Origin: Ramazzottius varieornatus
Lineage: Eukaryota; Tardigrada; Eutardigrada; Parachela; Ramazzottiidae
Direction: 5' to 3'
Length of the DNA stretch: 64,000 nt
NCBI GenBank assembly: GCA_001949185.1
Contig: BDGG01000001.1
Span: 5,447,527 to 5,511,526 of the forward strand
Part shown: in pieces, positions 47,130 to 58,964 of the stretch
How positions within the stretch are numbered: the stretch's first letter is position 1
Layout: each line of letters starts with the position of its first letter
Made by a program: the position numbers and the translations under genes
The notes under the pieces: model-generated
Database searches by the model: none
What the model was told of the DNA's origin: nothing
Seen by the model: only the letters and a program-made list of their open reading frames with translations

Positions 47130-47729
47130 ATGTTCAAAGCCGCATTTGTTTGCTTCTTCATGCTCGCTGCTCCCACGGACGCCATTCTGGGACCACTCCT
47201 CGGCACTGTCCAAGGATTATCTCCAGATGTAGTGGCCTATGTCGCGCCCTTTGTCAAGGAAATTCGAGACGTGAGTAATGGTCCTTGACTTATAATTAGT
47301 AGTTTTCCTCGCGTAAACCATTGACTGAATTTTTTGGACTGCTTCTTTATATGGATGCATTTGTAGGTTGTGAATAACTACCACGTGACCAAGCAAATCT
47401 CCCACGAACAGGCCGATGTCCAACTTGTCGAGTACGTGAACGACTGTTACGAAGCCATGGATCAGAAGTGCTACAAGGAGAAGGTTCCAATGGAAGAAGA
47501 GATCCACTGCCTCAAGATTGCTGTCGGCGCTGTGGTCGTTCTGATGGTGATCAAAGGTACGTGCCTGCTTTATGCGTTCTGCGGTTACGTGTATAATTCT
47601 TATCGCTTTCGCTAGAATAATCATGGTGGCACTCTTGCAGGCATCTGCTTCGTCTTGTTCCTCAATAAGGATCGCCTCAACCACCGGGAAGTGATGGTCG
47701 CTCTGCGTGCTCAGCCGAATACCGCCTAA
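47130..47729 (+). CDS. Small secreted or two-helix membrane protein, unknown family
   Basis: Three exons join in phase: 47130-47270, 47367-47556, 47641-47729 (139 residues). The N-terminus is a signal peptide or anchor (MFKAAFVCFFMLAAPTDA). A polar helical middle follows with three cysteines in CYEAMDQKCYKEK and HCLK, then a second hydrophobic segment (IAVGAVVVLMVIKGICFVLF) and a short basic tail. Splice sites are good (GTGAGT/TTTGTAG, GTACGT/CTCTTGCAG) and there are no frame disruptions. I do not recognise the family. With the signal peptide cleaved, it would be a small type I membrane protein with a Cys-containing ectodomain. It looks like an intact host gene among transposons. Confidence 0.75.
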
Positions 47730-48360
47730 CTTTTGTTCGAGCAGTATACATGTTCAAGCCGTATTTTCGATAGTACTCTGTCTGTCTCTGTTCAGCTTTA
47801 CTTACTCTGGCTTGTCTCATGTACACTTCTTTGTTGGCCAACTCACAGTACAGACGGGTTGAATGTTCATCTGCGTTGCTTATGGCATTAAATGTGAACA
47901 GCCATCAATACTTGAGACGCAGCAGTTCTTAATTAATAAAAATCAAAAATCTCCACATTTGCATAATTTTAGGGAAAAAAAGTGTCGTTCAGGGGTTTTC
48001 TTTTCTTCCCAAGACCGACGAAATTTCAACGTTTTTTGCCGGCTTCTTTGTTTGCGGCATTTTAGAGTTCGATGCAGCTTTTTTTTCTTTACAAGATAGC
48101 CTAAGAAAAGCACATTTCGGAATTTTCGCATGATTTAGGGTTTCTACTTAACAGTACCCATTTCGGAACACACTCACACGGTGCGCTGGGCAGAATCCCG
48201 GTGAACAGATTTAAGAGTCTCGTAATGCCATCCTCCGTCTTCAGCAGCATATAGCCTGCAACAGCCAATTCTTTCGCTTTGTACACCACTACAAGAAAGA
48301 ATTTACCCCTAATTTCAAGATGGCTTTTCAACATCTTCTCCATCCTCGCCAAACCCAGCT
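47730..48360. other. 3' flank of the small membrane protein gene, no further gene seen
   Basis: An AT-rich tail with AATAAA-like sequence near 47934 may be the polyadenylation region of the upstream gene. An 83-codon open frame on the minus strand (48101-48352) has no recognisable similarity. Confidence 0.4.
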
Positions 48361-48764
48361 ATCTTTTTCAGCAGCGAGCGCTTTCCTCCTTCCGAAAATG
48401 CTTCCGAACATACCGACGACACACTACCTGCTCGAGACGTCCGTGTAGCGTTCGGAGATCCGCAAATGGATATTTACACAATGGTGACTGTTTGCAGCTT
48501 CGAAGTTCGATCCGCTCCTGGATCGAGAGCGTCGACGACGCGGAGGTTCGCTGTTTTTACGATCCGACATTCTCGCTTCCTCCGGCCGCCCACACACCTA
48601 GGACGAAGTTCCACAAAGTCGGTGCCAAAAGAGATGAGACATACAACTCACATCCGGTACAGGATCGGGATCTCGTTCTTCTCGGAATGTGGAGGAAGAG
48701 ATCGTATGGCGGACCGAAAACTTTACTCTCAAAACGTCAGTCTCATTTCATGCCGACGAAATAG
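48361..48764 (+). CDS. Candidate exon(s) of an unrecognised gene
   Basis: An acceptor-like site (CTATCTTTTTCAG) precedes an open stretch reading SERFPPSENASEHTDDTLPA. A second acceptor-like site (TGTTTGCAG ending about 48497) precedes LRSSIRSWIESVDDAEVRCF, which runs to a stop at 48762-48764. Both read like real protein, but the junction between them is not settled. No domain is recognised, so this could be a gene 3' end or chance. Confidence 0.3.
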
Positions 48765-49138
48765 CGAATCGCCCGACCGAAGCTGTGGAAACTAACGTTT
48801 ATGGCAGGCCGTGTAGTAAAAACAGGGGCGACCCGAAGGGTACGGTCCTTACCCCAGGTTTAGCCTGAATACGCTAAAGCCACGTGTTGCATATGGTTTC
48901 AGCGGATCAAACGGGAATGGCGGCTGCCGCATGTGTCAACCAACTGGAAGCGGGCGCTTCCGGCCGTCGCGTTAGTTTCCCACGTCGTTCCAGGAAACCC
49001 TGGGTTTATCATTTAGGTCAAAAGCTCGAAGGGTGACGCACATACCTACCAGCCAGCCACTCCCGGTCAGGCCCACTTGACCCACTTCCCATCTGCTGGC
49101 CATTGTCTTTCACCAAGGCCTTTCTCTCCGTTTCTTAC

Positions 49139-49375
49139 CTTCAACATCGTGTCGATGAGTTGGGCCCAGTGCAGGTTAATCAGCTGGGATGACCACCTCG
49201 TCAACTGACTCTTCCAGAGGAATAACGTCCAGATCAGTCGTGACACGCTGGCGTCGACGCTCCCAACCTCTCGTGGTCCTTTCTCAGCCGCTCTCTTCAG
49301 CCTCTTCCTCACAGTAACTGGTTTCGGATCATCAACAACGGTGAATCTTTTGGGTATCATCTTCGCACAGATAAT
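49139..49375 (-). CDS. Candidate internal exon, unknown protein
   Basis: A strong acceptor (TTTTTCTCCCTCAG) and donor (GTAAGA) on the minus strand frame 79 in-phase codons, phase 0 at both ends. They read IICAKMIPKRFTVVDDPKPV and later LINLHWAQLIDTMLK. The good splice sites and open frame suggest a real exon, but I could not find its neighbours or a family. Confidence 0.35.
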
Positions 49376-50301
49376 CTGAGGGAGAAAAAGGAAGCAGATT
49401 AAAACGAAGTTAATTCACCTAATCAAGGCTACAAAAAGGAGTATCTATCAAACAAAAGCGTGCGACTTATTTGTTTGTCTGCCATCGACCTATATCCTCG
49501 GATGTCGGTACTGTTAGGATATGGACGCAGAGGTAAATAATCACAGTGGTATACCTGAGCATGTATTTTTCCCTGTCTTGGTCGCCTGTAGGTTCTCCAG
49601 AAAAAAATGGTGGCAAGATCTTGTGGTCAGACCATCTGCAGTGACGGCTTCCTGTTGCTGGAAAAAGACGCGTTCAACGACGAAAGGAAACGATATAGTA
49701 GATAAGGCAACGATTTCCGTTCAATATCCCATTAATGTGACGGTGACTTTCTTCAGGTCCCACGGACCTTTAGCTGACCATTGGCTCTGCCGGCGTTGGC
49801 CCGCCCAGTACAGTTTGCCCTGTCTATGGCCGGTGACCGGAAATTTGGTCCCGGTACGGTTATATCTCTGTTCTCATTCCGATTGAAGTGCAACCTATGC
49901 AGGCTTTGGATTCTAGACCGGTTACTTTCCGATTACCGGCCAGTAGTAAGCTGGTAATTGATTCAAGTCGCACTTTCCTGTGGTTGTGTTGTCGCGTACT
50001 TCAGTCTACTGTATTCTCTCCGGAAATGGATGTACGTCACTCAATTCAAAATGTGAAACTGCAGATATAGTCGGTAGGCGGTAGCTCATACGATTGAAAC
50101 AGCTGTGACGCCACAGGATCCAATCAATCCGGAGAGTTCACATTTTGCTTGGTTCAGTTATGAAATCAGCTGTTCAGTGAATGACTCGCACAGACTAAAA
50201 GTATTTTGTCCGACTGCGCTGATTACTTTGTATTTTCTGTCACTTCTCGTCGAACGTTCTTTTCCTACTGAACCTCATTTGCTGTACTCCGAGACTGTAC
50301 T
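49376..50301. other. No confident gene
   Basis: Short open frames only. The region precedes the pogo-like transposase and may include its 5' terminal sequences, but no terminal inverted repeat was identified. Confidence 0.35.
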
Positions 50302-51770
50302 ATGGGCAAACTGAAGAATCGGCCACCTAACAAGGATCGTCGGCCGATAGCAACTGCTGTTCCCCAGACTATTCTTCAGCGTCGTGCAGAGATAATTTAC
50401 AAGATGGATCATGGGGTAGTTTTGTTCTGCAGTGTATTACGTTTATTCTTCAATAATGTAGCTGGTTATCTGTACCGTTCCCTTTTTTGTTGTGTAGTTT
50501 AAAGCCGGAGATTTGGCTAACATGTACGACTTGAGCGAATCCAGTATCCGCAGAATATACAAAGATCGACATAAGACTGCGACAGCATTGAAGACAGGAG
50601 AAGTCAGTGTCAGAAAGAGAAAGAAAGCAGTCATCAAGTTGGAGTATCCGGAAGTGGATGAAGGGGTTTTGAAATTCTCAAATGGGCCCGTAAGCGGCGA
50701 ATACCTCTAAGACCTGTATTCCTAACAAACGTGGCCACCTTTATTGCGTCGAGCCTCAAGCTCGAAAGTTTCAGAGGAAGTCAAGGGTGGATGGAAAAGT
50801 TCAAGGAGAGACACGACATCGATCTGAAAACTTTGCATCGTATGAGGAAACATTTTTGGTTTGACTTGTGTACGTTTAACTTGTACACTTTGACTGATTA
50901 GATAGTAAAGCTTGGGTCTTTTGCATAGGTGAAGAGTCGAGTACGGACCTGGTAGCTCTGGAGAACTGGTTCACCGTTGATTTGCCTAAAGTCCAAATGA
51001 ACGTAAATCCACGGAACTTGCTGAACGCTGACGAGACCGGTTTATTTTGGAGAAATGTCGGTGTGAAGTCGCTTATCATTGGAAGACGGCAGGAAACAGG
51101 CGTCAGAATCGCTAAAGACAGAATCACTATCTTCCTTCTTTGTTCTGCAGCCGGTGAGAAGTTCGCAATCTGTGTGATCGGTACAGCAGAGCGACCTCGG
51201 GCGTTTGAAAAGAATGCTGTTCATGATGTCACGGTAGATAAGTATGGATTTTCCTACTATCATAACAGCACGGCTTGGATGACCACCTCAATTTTTAACT
51301 CGTGGTTAGACTGGTTGAATGCGGATATGGTCAAGCAAGATCGCCATGTTCTCTTGGTTGTGGACAACTTTATCGCGCATAAAGTTTCGTCCCGCTCGAA
51401 TGTCATGTCGCACTTCTTCCCCCCGAATTGCACTGCTCGAGCTCAGCCGTTAGATGTTGGAATAATCAAGAGTTTTACAGATTATTTTGAGAAACATCTT
51501 TTTCAACGAGTTTTCGAAAAACTCCCAGTGATCAATGGTGTGGAAGACTTCGTCAAAGCGCTCACGGTGTTTGGTGCTGTCGACTGGGCTATGGAGGCTT
51601 GGAAGAGCGTAAAGCCTTCCACCATTGTTAACTGCTTCCACAAATGTAAAATGGTCGACCAGAAATTTCAAGATGCGGTCGAACCTGAGACGGTGAATGT
51701 TGCTTCGGATCATTCTTCAGTGATGGGCATAGTGCGCGATCTCGTAAGTTTTGATACAGACGAGTTTTAG
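50302..51770 (+). pseudogene. pogo/Tigger-like transposase (CENP-B helix-turn-helix plus DDE_1), one frameshift
   Basis: Exon 1 is 50302-50415. Exon 2 starts at 50498 (FKAGDLANMYDLSESSIRRI, the first helix-turn-helix). Its frame then shifts near 50680: the following CENP-B-type HTH (KWARKRRIPLRP, GWMEKFKERHDI) is in another frame. The last exon, 50929-51770, carries the catalytic core with LNADETGLFW, LLVVDNFIAH and PNCTARAQPLDVGIIKSF, the D-D-D/E pattern of pogo elements. The core is open to its stop. The family is Tc1/mariner superfamily, pogo group; domesticated relatives include Jerky and CENP-B. The frameshift argues against a domesticated gene here. Confidence 0.78.
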
Positions 51771-52368
51771 TTGTCTTCTGTTTATTCTGAATTTTATATG
51801 TTAGAGTTTCGTGGGTTACCGTGTTAACCATTCTGTCTCAGCTGTCGTGTGATGTCAGTTTTCTCTGTGAGCTGCCTCTTACTGTGGTTTGACTCCATAA
51901 AACGGCTACTAAAGCTGTCCGTAAATACGTCAAGATCTGACGCCATGCTGGCTTTGTGTAACAGCTACGCTAACACTCTAGTGAACCAGATATCAGTGAC
52001 GTACATCCATTTCCGGAGAGAATACAGTAGTGGTGCCACCACGGTTTTTGTGACCGTTTCTAAAACAGAAACCGAGCGTTTAACAAGAATTACGACTGCG
52101 GCAAAAACAGGAATGATTACGGAAAGAGGGTAAGCGGAGACCGCTCAAACTGTTGCCGGCACACAGTCGACAGAATTATAGAAGCTGAAGGATTAACTGG
52201 ACACCAAGAGGAAAGCTAGGCCTGAAGACCGACACTTCGAATCAGGGAAAACATATTTTCGGACGAGTCCGATGACGGTGGCGACATCGATTGTATTGTT
52301 TTCCATTGAAAACTATTGCACAGGACCGACTCACCCTATATCGAATGGATCCAACTTCTGCTTATGGG
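51771..52368. other. No gene seen
   Basis: About 600 bp between the pogo-like transposase stop and the second TGTAAT-rich MITE. It may contain the 3' end of the pogo element, but no inverted terminal repeat was matched. Confidence 0.4.
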
Positions 52369-52826
52369 TAATGGTGAGCATCACACGCAGATGGTCCCTG
52401 TAATGCAAAGTGTAATGTAAAATAGTGTAAGTGTAAAAGTGTAATTACATTTTACACTGGTTTACATTTTACAGAGCGAGCGGTTTGTAACGCCTAAAAG
52501 TGACAAGGAGCGACGAAAACGCCGAACCAGCTATGTCTATGTTTGCATAGAATATAGATCTTAGTAATTGTCTTCCAGACAAAGATAAAAATACGGTTGC
52601 AAAGCGACCATACTCACGAAGTGTCTGACATTTTTCCGCGTTAGTCAGCTGAAGTTTAGAGTTCTGGCGGCAAAATTCTCAAAAATACCGCTGATTCTGG
52701 CAGGTAAGAGTTGTAATTACAGTTGTTTACATTTACATTACAACTTCCCCGTGGCTGTAATGTCGTGCAAAAGTGCAATTGTAATGTAAAAATGTTATTT
52801 AATGTAAATTGTAATGCTCCTCATTA
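52369..52826. mobile_element. MITE-like element, copy 2 (TGTAAT-rich family)
   Basis: Ends TAATGGTGAGCATCACA and TGTAATGCTCCTCATTA are inverted repeats. The element aligns end to end with 7925-8357, sharing GAGCGGTTTGTAACG, GATAAAAATACGGT and TTTACATTTACATTACAACT. It is slightly longer (458 against 433 bp), mainly because of extra TGTAAT-type sequence near the right end. Confidence 0.78.
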
Positions 52827-53513
52827 CTCATGGGACGGTCAGGGTGTCGAAACATAAAAAAGAGATTTGATTGTTGGGATGTGTTGTCACCACGACATTA
52901 CACATCCTCCATTAATTACAGCAGTGATTAAAAATCTATACAACGGTGTAAACTAGTTTATACAAAGTCTGAGGGCTGCTTGTGTTTACACTGATATCGG
53001 TTTAACAAAGAAAGGCATTGGCCAACAAAGGCAAGCCACAGAGCGCTGCGCATTGTGCAAACTTCGATGTATATCCATCGTTCACGTTCAGTCAACGCAT
53101 GGATTCTAGCCGTGCAAAAATGTCAAAGGAGAGGTGAGAATAACAATTCCAGGGCCACTTGTATGTAGTTGGTAAACGGAAATGGGCAACCCACCAAGGA
53201 ACAAGATATGCAGGACGCATTGCACTTGCTCGAAAACAAATGTGTTTCCCGCAGCCTGTCTTTGACTCAGTTTACGATCAAGGTTTTGCTGCGCATAGAT
53301 GCCTCTTCAAGCGAAAGAATACCAGACTGTTTAACGGAGGAAACATCCTTGAAGTGCCATCACTGAAATATTATTTGTTCCTTATCGCCGGTTTGTTTTG
53401 CTTATAAACTCGTGGAGATTAATTTCACTGAGTACTAGTTTTGAGTACTAGTTTCCATCACGGTTCCGATTGCGCTCACCAGATAAGCGGCTCTGCGTAT
53501 CATTTCTTGTTGT

Positions 53514-56050
53514 GTGGACCTGTTACAGCGCAACCAGACTCCACGACATCACCGATTATGTGACCAACGACTGCAACATCGTGGTACCCACGTGTTCAAG
53601 TTCCTGCTGCATCGGGATGAAGACCATCCCACTGGGTTGAAAGAGTTCATACGGGAGTGGCGCAAAGCGGGTGAGAAACCTCCAAAACGTTTTCGTGAAT
53701 CATTGGAATGGTCCATACTCCAAGCCCATGAATGGCTGGAATGGTCTAACAAAACAAGTTCAGCTTACTGCCGTTACTGCGCTTTGGGTTTCACGGTTGG
53801 GGTACCCATGACCAAGAAAGTCGGTGAGTTTGTCAAAATTCCAGTCACCAATTTCTACCAGGCTCCCGAGAACGCAGTTAGGCATGCCAACCGACATTAT
53901 CATATTCAAGCGAAAGCAAATGCTCTTGCATTCAAAGAGACCAACATGTTATCGCTTAATCCCAAAAGAAGCTACAAGGTATCCGTTTTGATTTCGTCAT
54001 CAAAAATCGTCGAACTTCTAGCCAGACAGCGAATTGCTTTCCGCGGTACCAAATGCAAGTTGAAAAGTACGGAAATAAAAATCAGTACGGGTCACGAGCT
54101 TTTCAGTGTTGATGAATGGAGGTTCAGCAACTTTGGAGCGATGAATTTGTTCCGAATGGACTCTGGCGACCTGGACCACAGTGAGTTTGTAAATAATGCA
54201 GATAACTTTCTGCTCTGAAAAGACAATATTCACCAACTTTTGCTTAAAGTTTTCACAACAATACCTGCCCACTCTTAAGGAGCTGACCGGAGCCCTGCAA
54301 GCCAAAAATCTTGACTATAGTGAAATGCTGTCTTCCATCGAGACAACCCATGACTATTTTGCTGTTCTCACCAATACTGCCAATAAGCCGATCGGGGCTT
54401 TTGCGAATGCTGCTGCAACTACATCACGGCTCCTCTCTTCTCACGAAATGACACCTGTCATTCCTAAACCAACTCCGAAGAAGAAGAAGCCTGAAGGTAG
54501 AAACGATCCCGCAGAACACAGACCCCTAAGGGACGTTACAGATGTAGTGAACTGGTTTCGCACCAACGTATTTGTTTCTCACATCAAGAACATGAGAAGA
54601 TTTTTACAAGAACGGTTCGACAAGAACTCCCAAGTGCTGCAGCCGCTGAGATTCCTATACCGTCCCGCGCCCGTCCAACACTGCTCTATTCCGTCCAACA
54701 CTGAATTTCTATAGCACTGATCTTGGGGAAGTAAACGGCCTTCCAGAAAGATTCGCGGTGAAAGTAGACATTGCGTAAAAGTCAGACTGAGGTAGGAACT
54801 TCCCAGTTCAAGTCGAGGAGCATTTCTTAAATACCAAAAATACACGATACACAGAAGGTTGGACGAACGAAAAGGCACAATAGAGTCATCGACATATGAT
54901 ACTGAGATGGCGATGAAATCACCGGTGAAATCACCGATGATGCAATAAGTGCGGGGATGACTGTGGGTACTTTGCAGCTGCCTGAAGTCACCTGAGCGAC
55001 ACGCCTCCCTCACATCGCGCTACTTGATTTCCGCTCTCGCTTGTTCTGGAAATCCATGATGTTTTCTCCCCGAACCAGCATTGGAGTGAGGGAAAGTTAT
55101 TTCTCTTCACAAAACTACCGACAGAAGAAGCGAAAGAAGTCCTGGCTTCGTCTAATAGAGGGCTAAATCACAGTCCTTGCGAATTATGCTACCCTGCTGA
55201 AATCGCGCGGCCTAGTATCGCTTTATGCCAATGTCCTGAGCCGGAAGGGGCCAGAAGCACGAAACAGTTTCTACACAGAAAGCCGCACAGCACAGAATCA
55301 TGTGGTTTTATACAGTTCAGGGCAAAATTTGACGTGCGAAACACGTTCAAAAGCTAGTCCGGATGAAACAACGGTCTCTCTTTGATCGACGAACTGTCTT
55401 TCAATGTCCTATTGTTTAACGGCTCACAAGCCAAAGATTTGTTTTCGGAGTCTTATGACGCATCGGTGGAAACAACAGGTGAAGTCTATCACTGTAACCA
55501 ACTATTTAGTGAGTGAAAATAAATCTAACTTTGTTTGACAGAGGCAAACGTTAAGAAGATACGGTACGACCGCATGAATCAATTCAAACTAGATAAGAAG
55601 TACCTTTTAGGCCAGACCACCATAAAGTTACGATCCTTGATAGCTTTCAAGACAGTGGATAATCCTGGCGGGTGGGATTTTGATACAGAGACTTTAAGCC
55701 GCAGGACATCTGATGAATATCGTCAGCTACACATTCGTCTTCTGCATGAGGGTATGCGATTGCAAATATCGCTTAAGTGCCCATGCGCTAACCGGTTTTG
55801 TACCTGCGTGTCTTGCACAGGTGGCTGAAAGGCAATATTTGGAAGTGGACAAAGTTTTCAAAAACTGCAGGACCCCACCATCGACGTTTCCAAGGCTATA
55901 CAGTCGGTCGACAAGTTAGTCGAGTACCTCAAAACGAACGCGGTATATACATCCCACCATCGCGGTTTAGTATCTCCCTCCGCGAAGCCGACAAACGATG
56001 GACCGGAACGAAAAATTCCTCGATGGTTCGGACGAAAAACAAAAAAAACT
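53514..56050 (+). pseudogene. hAT-like transposase relic (TTF-finger type), second lineage
   Basis: The long open frame 53514-54218 contains a TTF-finger-like block (WLEWSNKTSSAYCRYCAL), then VTNFYQAPENAVRHANRHYH and LARQRIAFRG, the order seen in TTF/ZMYM1-type hAT transposases. 54196-54714 continues with LKELTGALQAKNLDYSEML and a lysine-rich linker. 55535-56050 holds pieces such as DEYRQLHIRLLHE and, in another frame, LQDPTIDVSKAIQSVDKLVE, like the middle helices of hAT proteins. No C-terminal dimerisation domain is seen. It is broken into several frames and is not functional as read. Confidence 0.5.
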
Positions 56051-56097
56051 AGCAGCAAGCTCTGGAGTATGGGAAAACAGAGGCACCGCCCTTAGTG

Positions 56098-56216
56098 GAG
56101 CACAACCTTTAGTGGTTCACGGCCCTTAGTGAAGCACGGCCCTTAGTGAAGCACGGCCCTTACTGAAGCACGAACCTTAGTAGAGCACGGCCCTTGGTGG
56201 AGTACGGCACGGTCTT
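56098..56216. repeat. 17-bp minisatellite, about 7 copies
   Basis: The unit GCCCTTAGTGAAGCACG is repeated head to tail about seven times with 1-4 changes per copy; two copies in the middle are identical. It has no coding frame of note and lies between the hAT relic and the retrotransposon fragment. Confidence 0.85.
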
Positions 56217-56498
56217 TAATACCAGCTGGACTATGATTTAATTATTCGAATTCAATTTGCTGTCACGTGAGCTGTGACGTCAACGGAAACCTAGACAGAT
56301 AGATTTATTGAGCCTCGACAATCTAGTCGACTGCTTCCTCGATCGTCAGAGGATAACGAAACATAAAAATACAGTACTGACGGCTTTGGCAAGTGGAAGC
56401 GATCGAGACTAACTTCAGAGATTGACACATAGAGATTACAATCCGAGATCAGGCACCAGAAAGGAAGGGAAAAACTCTCACAACCATAGCAGGGAGAG

Positions 56499-58204
56499 CT
56501 AACTACCAAACAAGGAATGAGGGAGCGTTCTTTCCGCCTTCGTCCAGGTTCTCACTCGTCCATTTCCATGTCCGACTGGCTCCGTCGTTGCCAGTTTGAT
56601 GCTCGAGCTGGTCCATGTGTGTGGTTGGGTTTTTGCTGTCCGTCGCGAGGGTCTTCTTCGCCGACTTGGGCTCGCCCTCCGAACCTGGTAGTACCGACGG
56701 GAGGTCGTGGGTGGCGCCATGATGGATATTGGGCGCAAGTTTTTCAATGAGACGGATTTGCCCTTCTTTGGGATAGTCACGAGCTTGGACAAAAGCCACT
56801 CAGCAGGCACGGTGCCTGAGCAGACCATCTCGTTAAAACACGCTAGCATTAAAAGCTGGTAATCGCGATGGTACAGTAGCAGTTTATAGAGTTCGGTGGG
56901 AAGCTTGTCAGGACCACTAGAGCTCTTCGACTGGATATTCATGATGGCTCCTATGAGCTCGTCGAGTGTCAGTGGATCGCGGCAGCTCTTATTTTCTGTC
57001 GTTCGAAAGAGACGTAGTACCGGTTCGTTGACCGGAAGTGCTTCGGTCGGCTGTCCCATTATCTGGGAGAAGTGCTGTGTAATTTTTTCTACAGAGTCTT
57101 GAACGCGGGCGCTGTAAGGTAAAGTTCATGATAGTCGTTACCTCGTTTACGGTACCGGCTCTCGTATTGCTGATTTCCCCGTGCTGGTCCACGATGTTGT
57201 ATACAAGCTGAGTGGGACATTTCTCGTGGAGGTTCATATGATGAACTGAGTTCAACATGGAGGAAATTACAGTTTTCGCCCCAGTTGCAGTGACCACGTT
57301 TAAAGTTCCGGCACGGGACTGTTTGCCATCACAGATGTCTCCTGACGATCGGTCTGTTTTGAGACGGCCTGCTTGCCATCTGTTGCGAGGTGGCTGTCGC
57401 AGGTGGAAGGCCCTGTGACCCTGAGCCTTGTGGCTTTCTCAATCCTACACGAGTAGGAAAGGCCTGATCTGCGGCGACTGAGTGGAATGAGGGAGCCGGA
57501 AACCGTAGGCTCCCGGTTTGCGGACTTGTGGCATTGGTTACAAGCCCTGCTCTATTCACCTGGCTCTCACGCTACTTACGTTCGAGTTCAGCGGTTCTCA
57601 TCGCATCGACTGTTTGTTGCTCGGTAGCAATCCTGCAACGCTGTTCTGCCGCTGCTAGTTTAATTTCGAGCTTGCTTATGATTTCGAGGTACTTCGCCTT
57701 ACTCGCCACTTTTGCGGAGGTTTCGGTAACATATTGTGCCAAGCCATCATGGATTGCGGTGTTACATGAGACTGCCACTGGCTGGTTTCGCGACGAAGTA
57801 CCCAGGTCTGCTCCGCTGCCATCATCGACAGATTTGAGCGAAGTTATGGAGGGCAGAGTATATGCGCATTCCTCGTTCTCCGAGGACAGCAGATCCGCAT
57901 CCGTTTGTCGGATGACCACTGCGTGATCCGTGTCTGCTATGGAGCAATTCACGTGCTCCTCCCACGGTATATCGAGCGTCTTCGGTGCCTGTTCATATGG
58001 AACATCTGCAATTTCTGAATCATACAGTACGTTGCATGCAATCTCGGTAGCGAACGTGAAAATTTTCGGAGCAGTCGTGTGCTCAACGGGTTGCTCGAGA
58101 TCTTGAGCTAAAAGCTTCTTCCCGTCATGTGTGTTCATGATCGAGGCAACAAAGAGGCGCACTCGATTACGGAGACAGCAAAACAAGTATAGGGATGCAA
58201 GCAC
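56499..58204 (-). pseudogene. Non-LTR retrotransposon fragment: coiled-coil first ORF plus start of reverse transcriptase
   Basis: The 5' part (58138-57572) gives an acidic protein ending in a coiled coil (KYLEIISKLEIKLAAAEQRC), plausible as a LINE first ORF. Downstream, 57059-56700 reads reverse-transcriptase N-terminal motifs: SSSGPDKLPTELYK, then FNEMVCSGTVPAEWLLSKLV and IPKKGKSVSLKNLRPISIM. Right after RPISIM the sequence turns into unrelated Ser/Arg/Pro-rich codons. The catalytic palm with the YxDD motif is therefore missing. This is a deleted, inactive copy. Assigning the first ORF to the same element rests on order and strand only. Confidence 0.65.
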
Positions 58205-58964
58205 AATGACAGCAAAGACGATCCTACAGGTTAAGCGGGCAAGATCAAAGCAGGCCAGATCATGAAACCTTTCCAGGCTCTATAGTATAGATCAGATCAC
58301 GTGATCTGCGCTGTTCGAACGAACGCAAGCCTTAAACACAAGTACAAGCGTGGCACAGTGAAATCAGTCATGCAGCATTTGCAGGCTCTATAGCATAAGC
58401 CTAATCACGTGGTCCACGCAGTTGGATCGAGTCGACACTTCGAGGTGTACGAGCGCATGTTACCTGCCAAGCAAGGAGAATCGATGGTGATAAGTGGAAG
58501 GAAAGCGGCTTACTTGATGCTTTTAACGAAAGAGAAGGAGAGATGGTGGAGGAAAGCAGGAGCGTGGAGACGGGAGCGTGGCGAGAGGATGTTTCGAGAC
58601 ACCAACGGCTGTTGTGGGTCAGCGGTGCTAAGGTTGTAGTGGTCGCTCGAGATCTGCTTCCTTCCCCTTCGTGCTTCCGGAGGTTCTGCTTCTTCCTGGC
58701 TTGCTTGGTGTTACACCAGGATGCGACGATAATGATGGGAAGGTGACGAAAAATATTAAAAAATATTGGAAACATTTTTCACGCTGAACGACTTGATGAA
58801 AAATACAATATTCTGCGAACCTACAATAAAGTTCTCAGAATTTGCAGACATCTTACTACGTGAAGTTTTACTCCTTCAATCTACACAGTGATAAAAGCTA
58901 ACACAAAAAGAACAAATACTCCTCGACGATCAGGTTGTCTTTCCCCTCATTTCGTTTCTCGCCG
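58205..58964. other. No gene seen
   Basis: Short open frames on both strands without domain similarity. A short direct repeat occurs: CAGGCTCTATAGTATA near 58275 and CAGGCTCTATAGCATA near 58382, each followed by a TCACGTGRTC-type motif. Confidence 0.4.
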
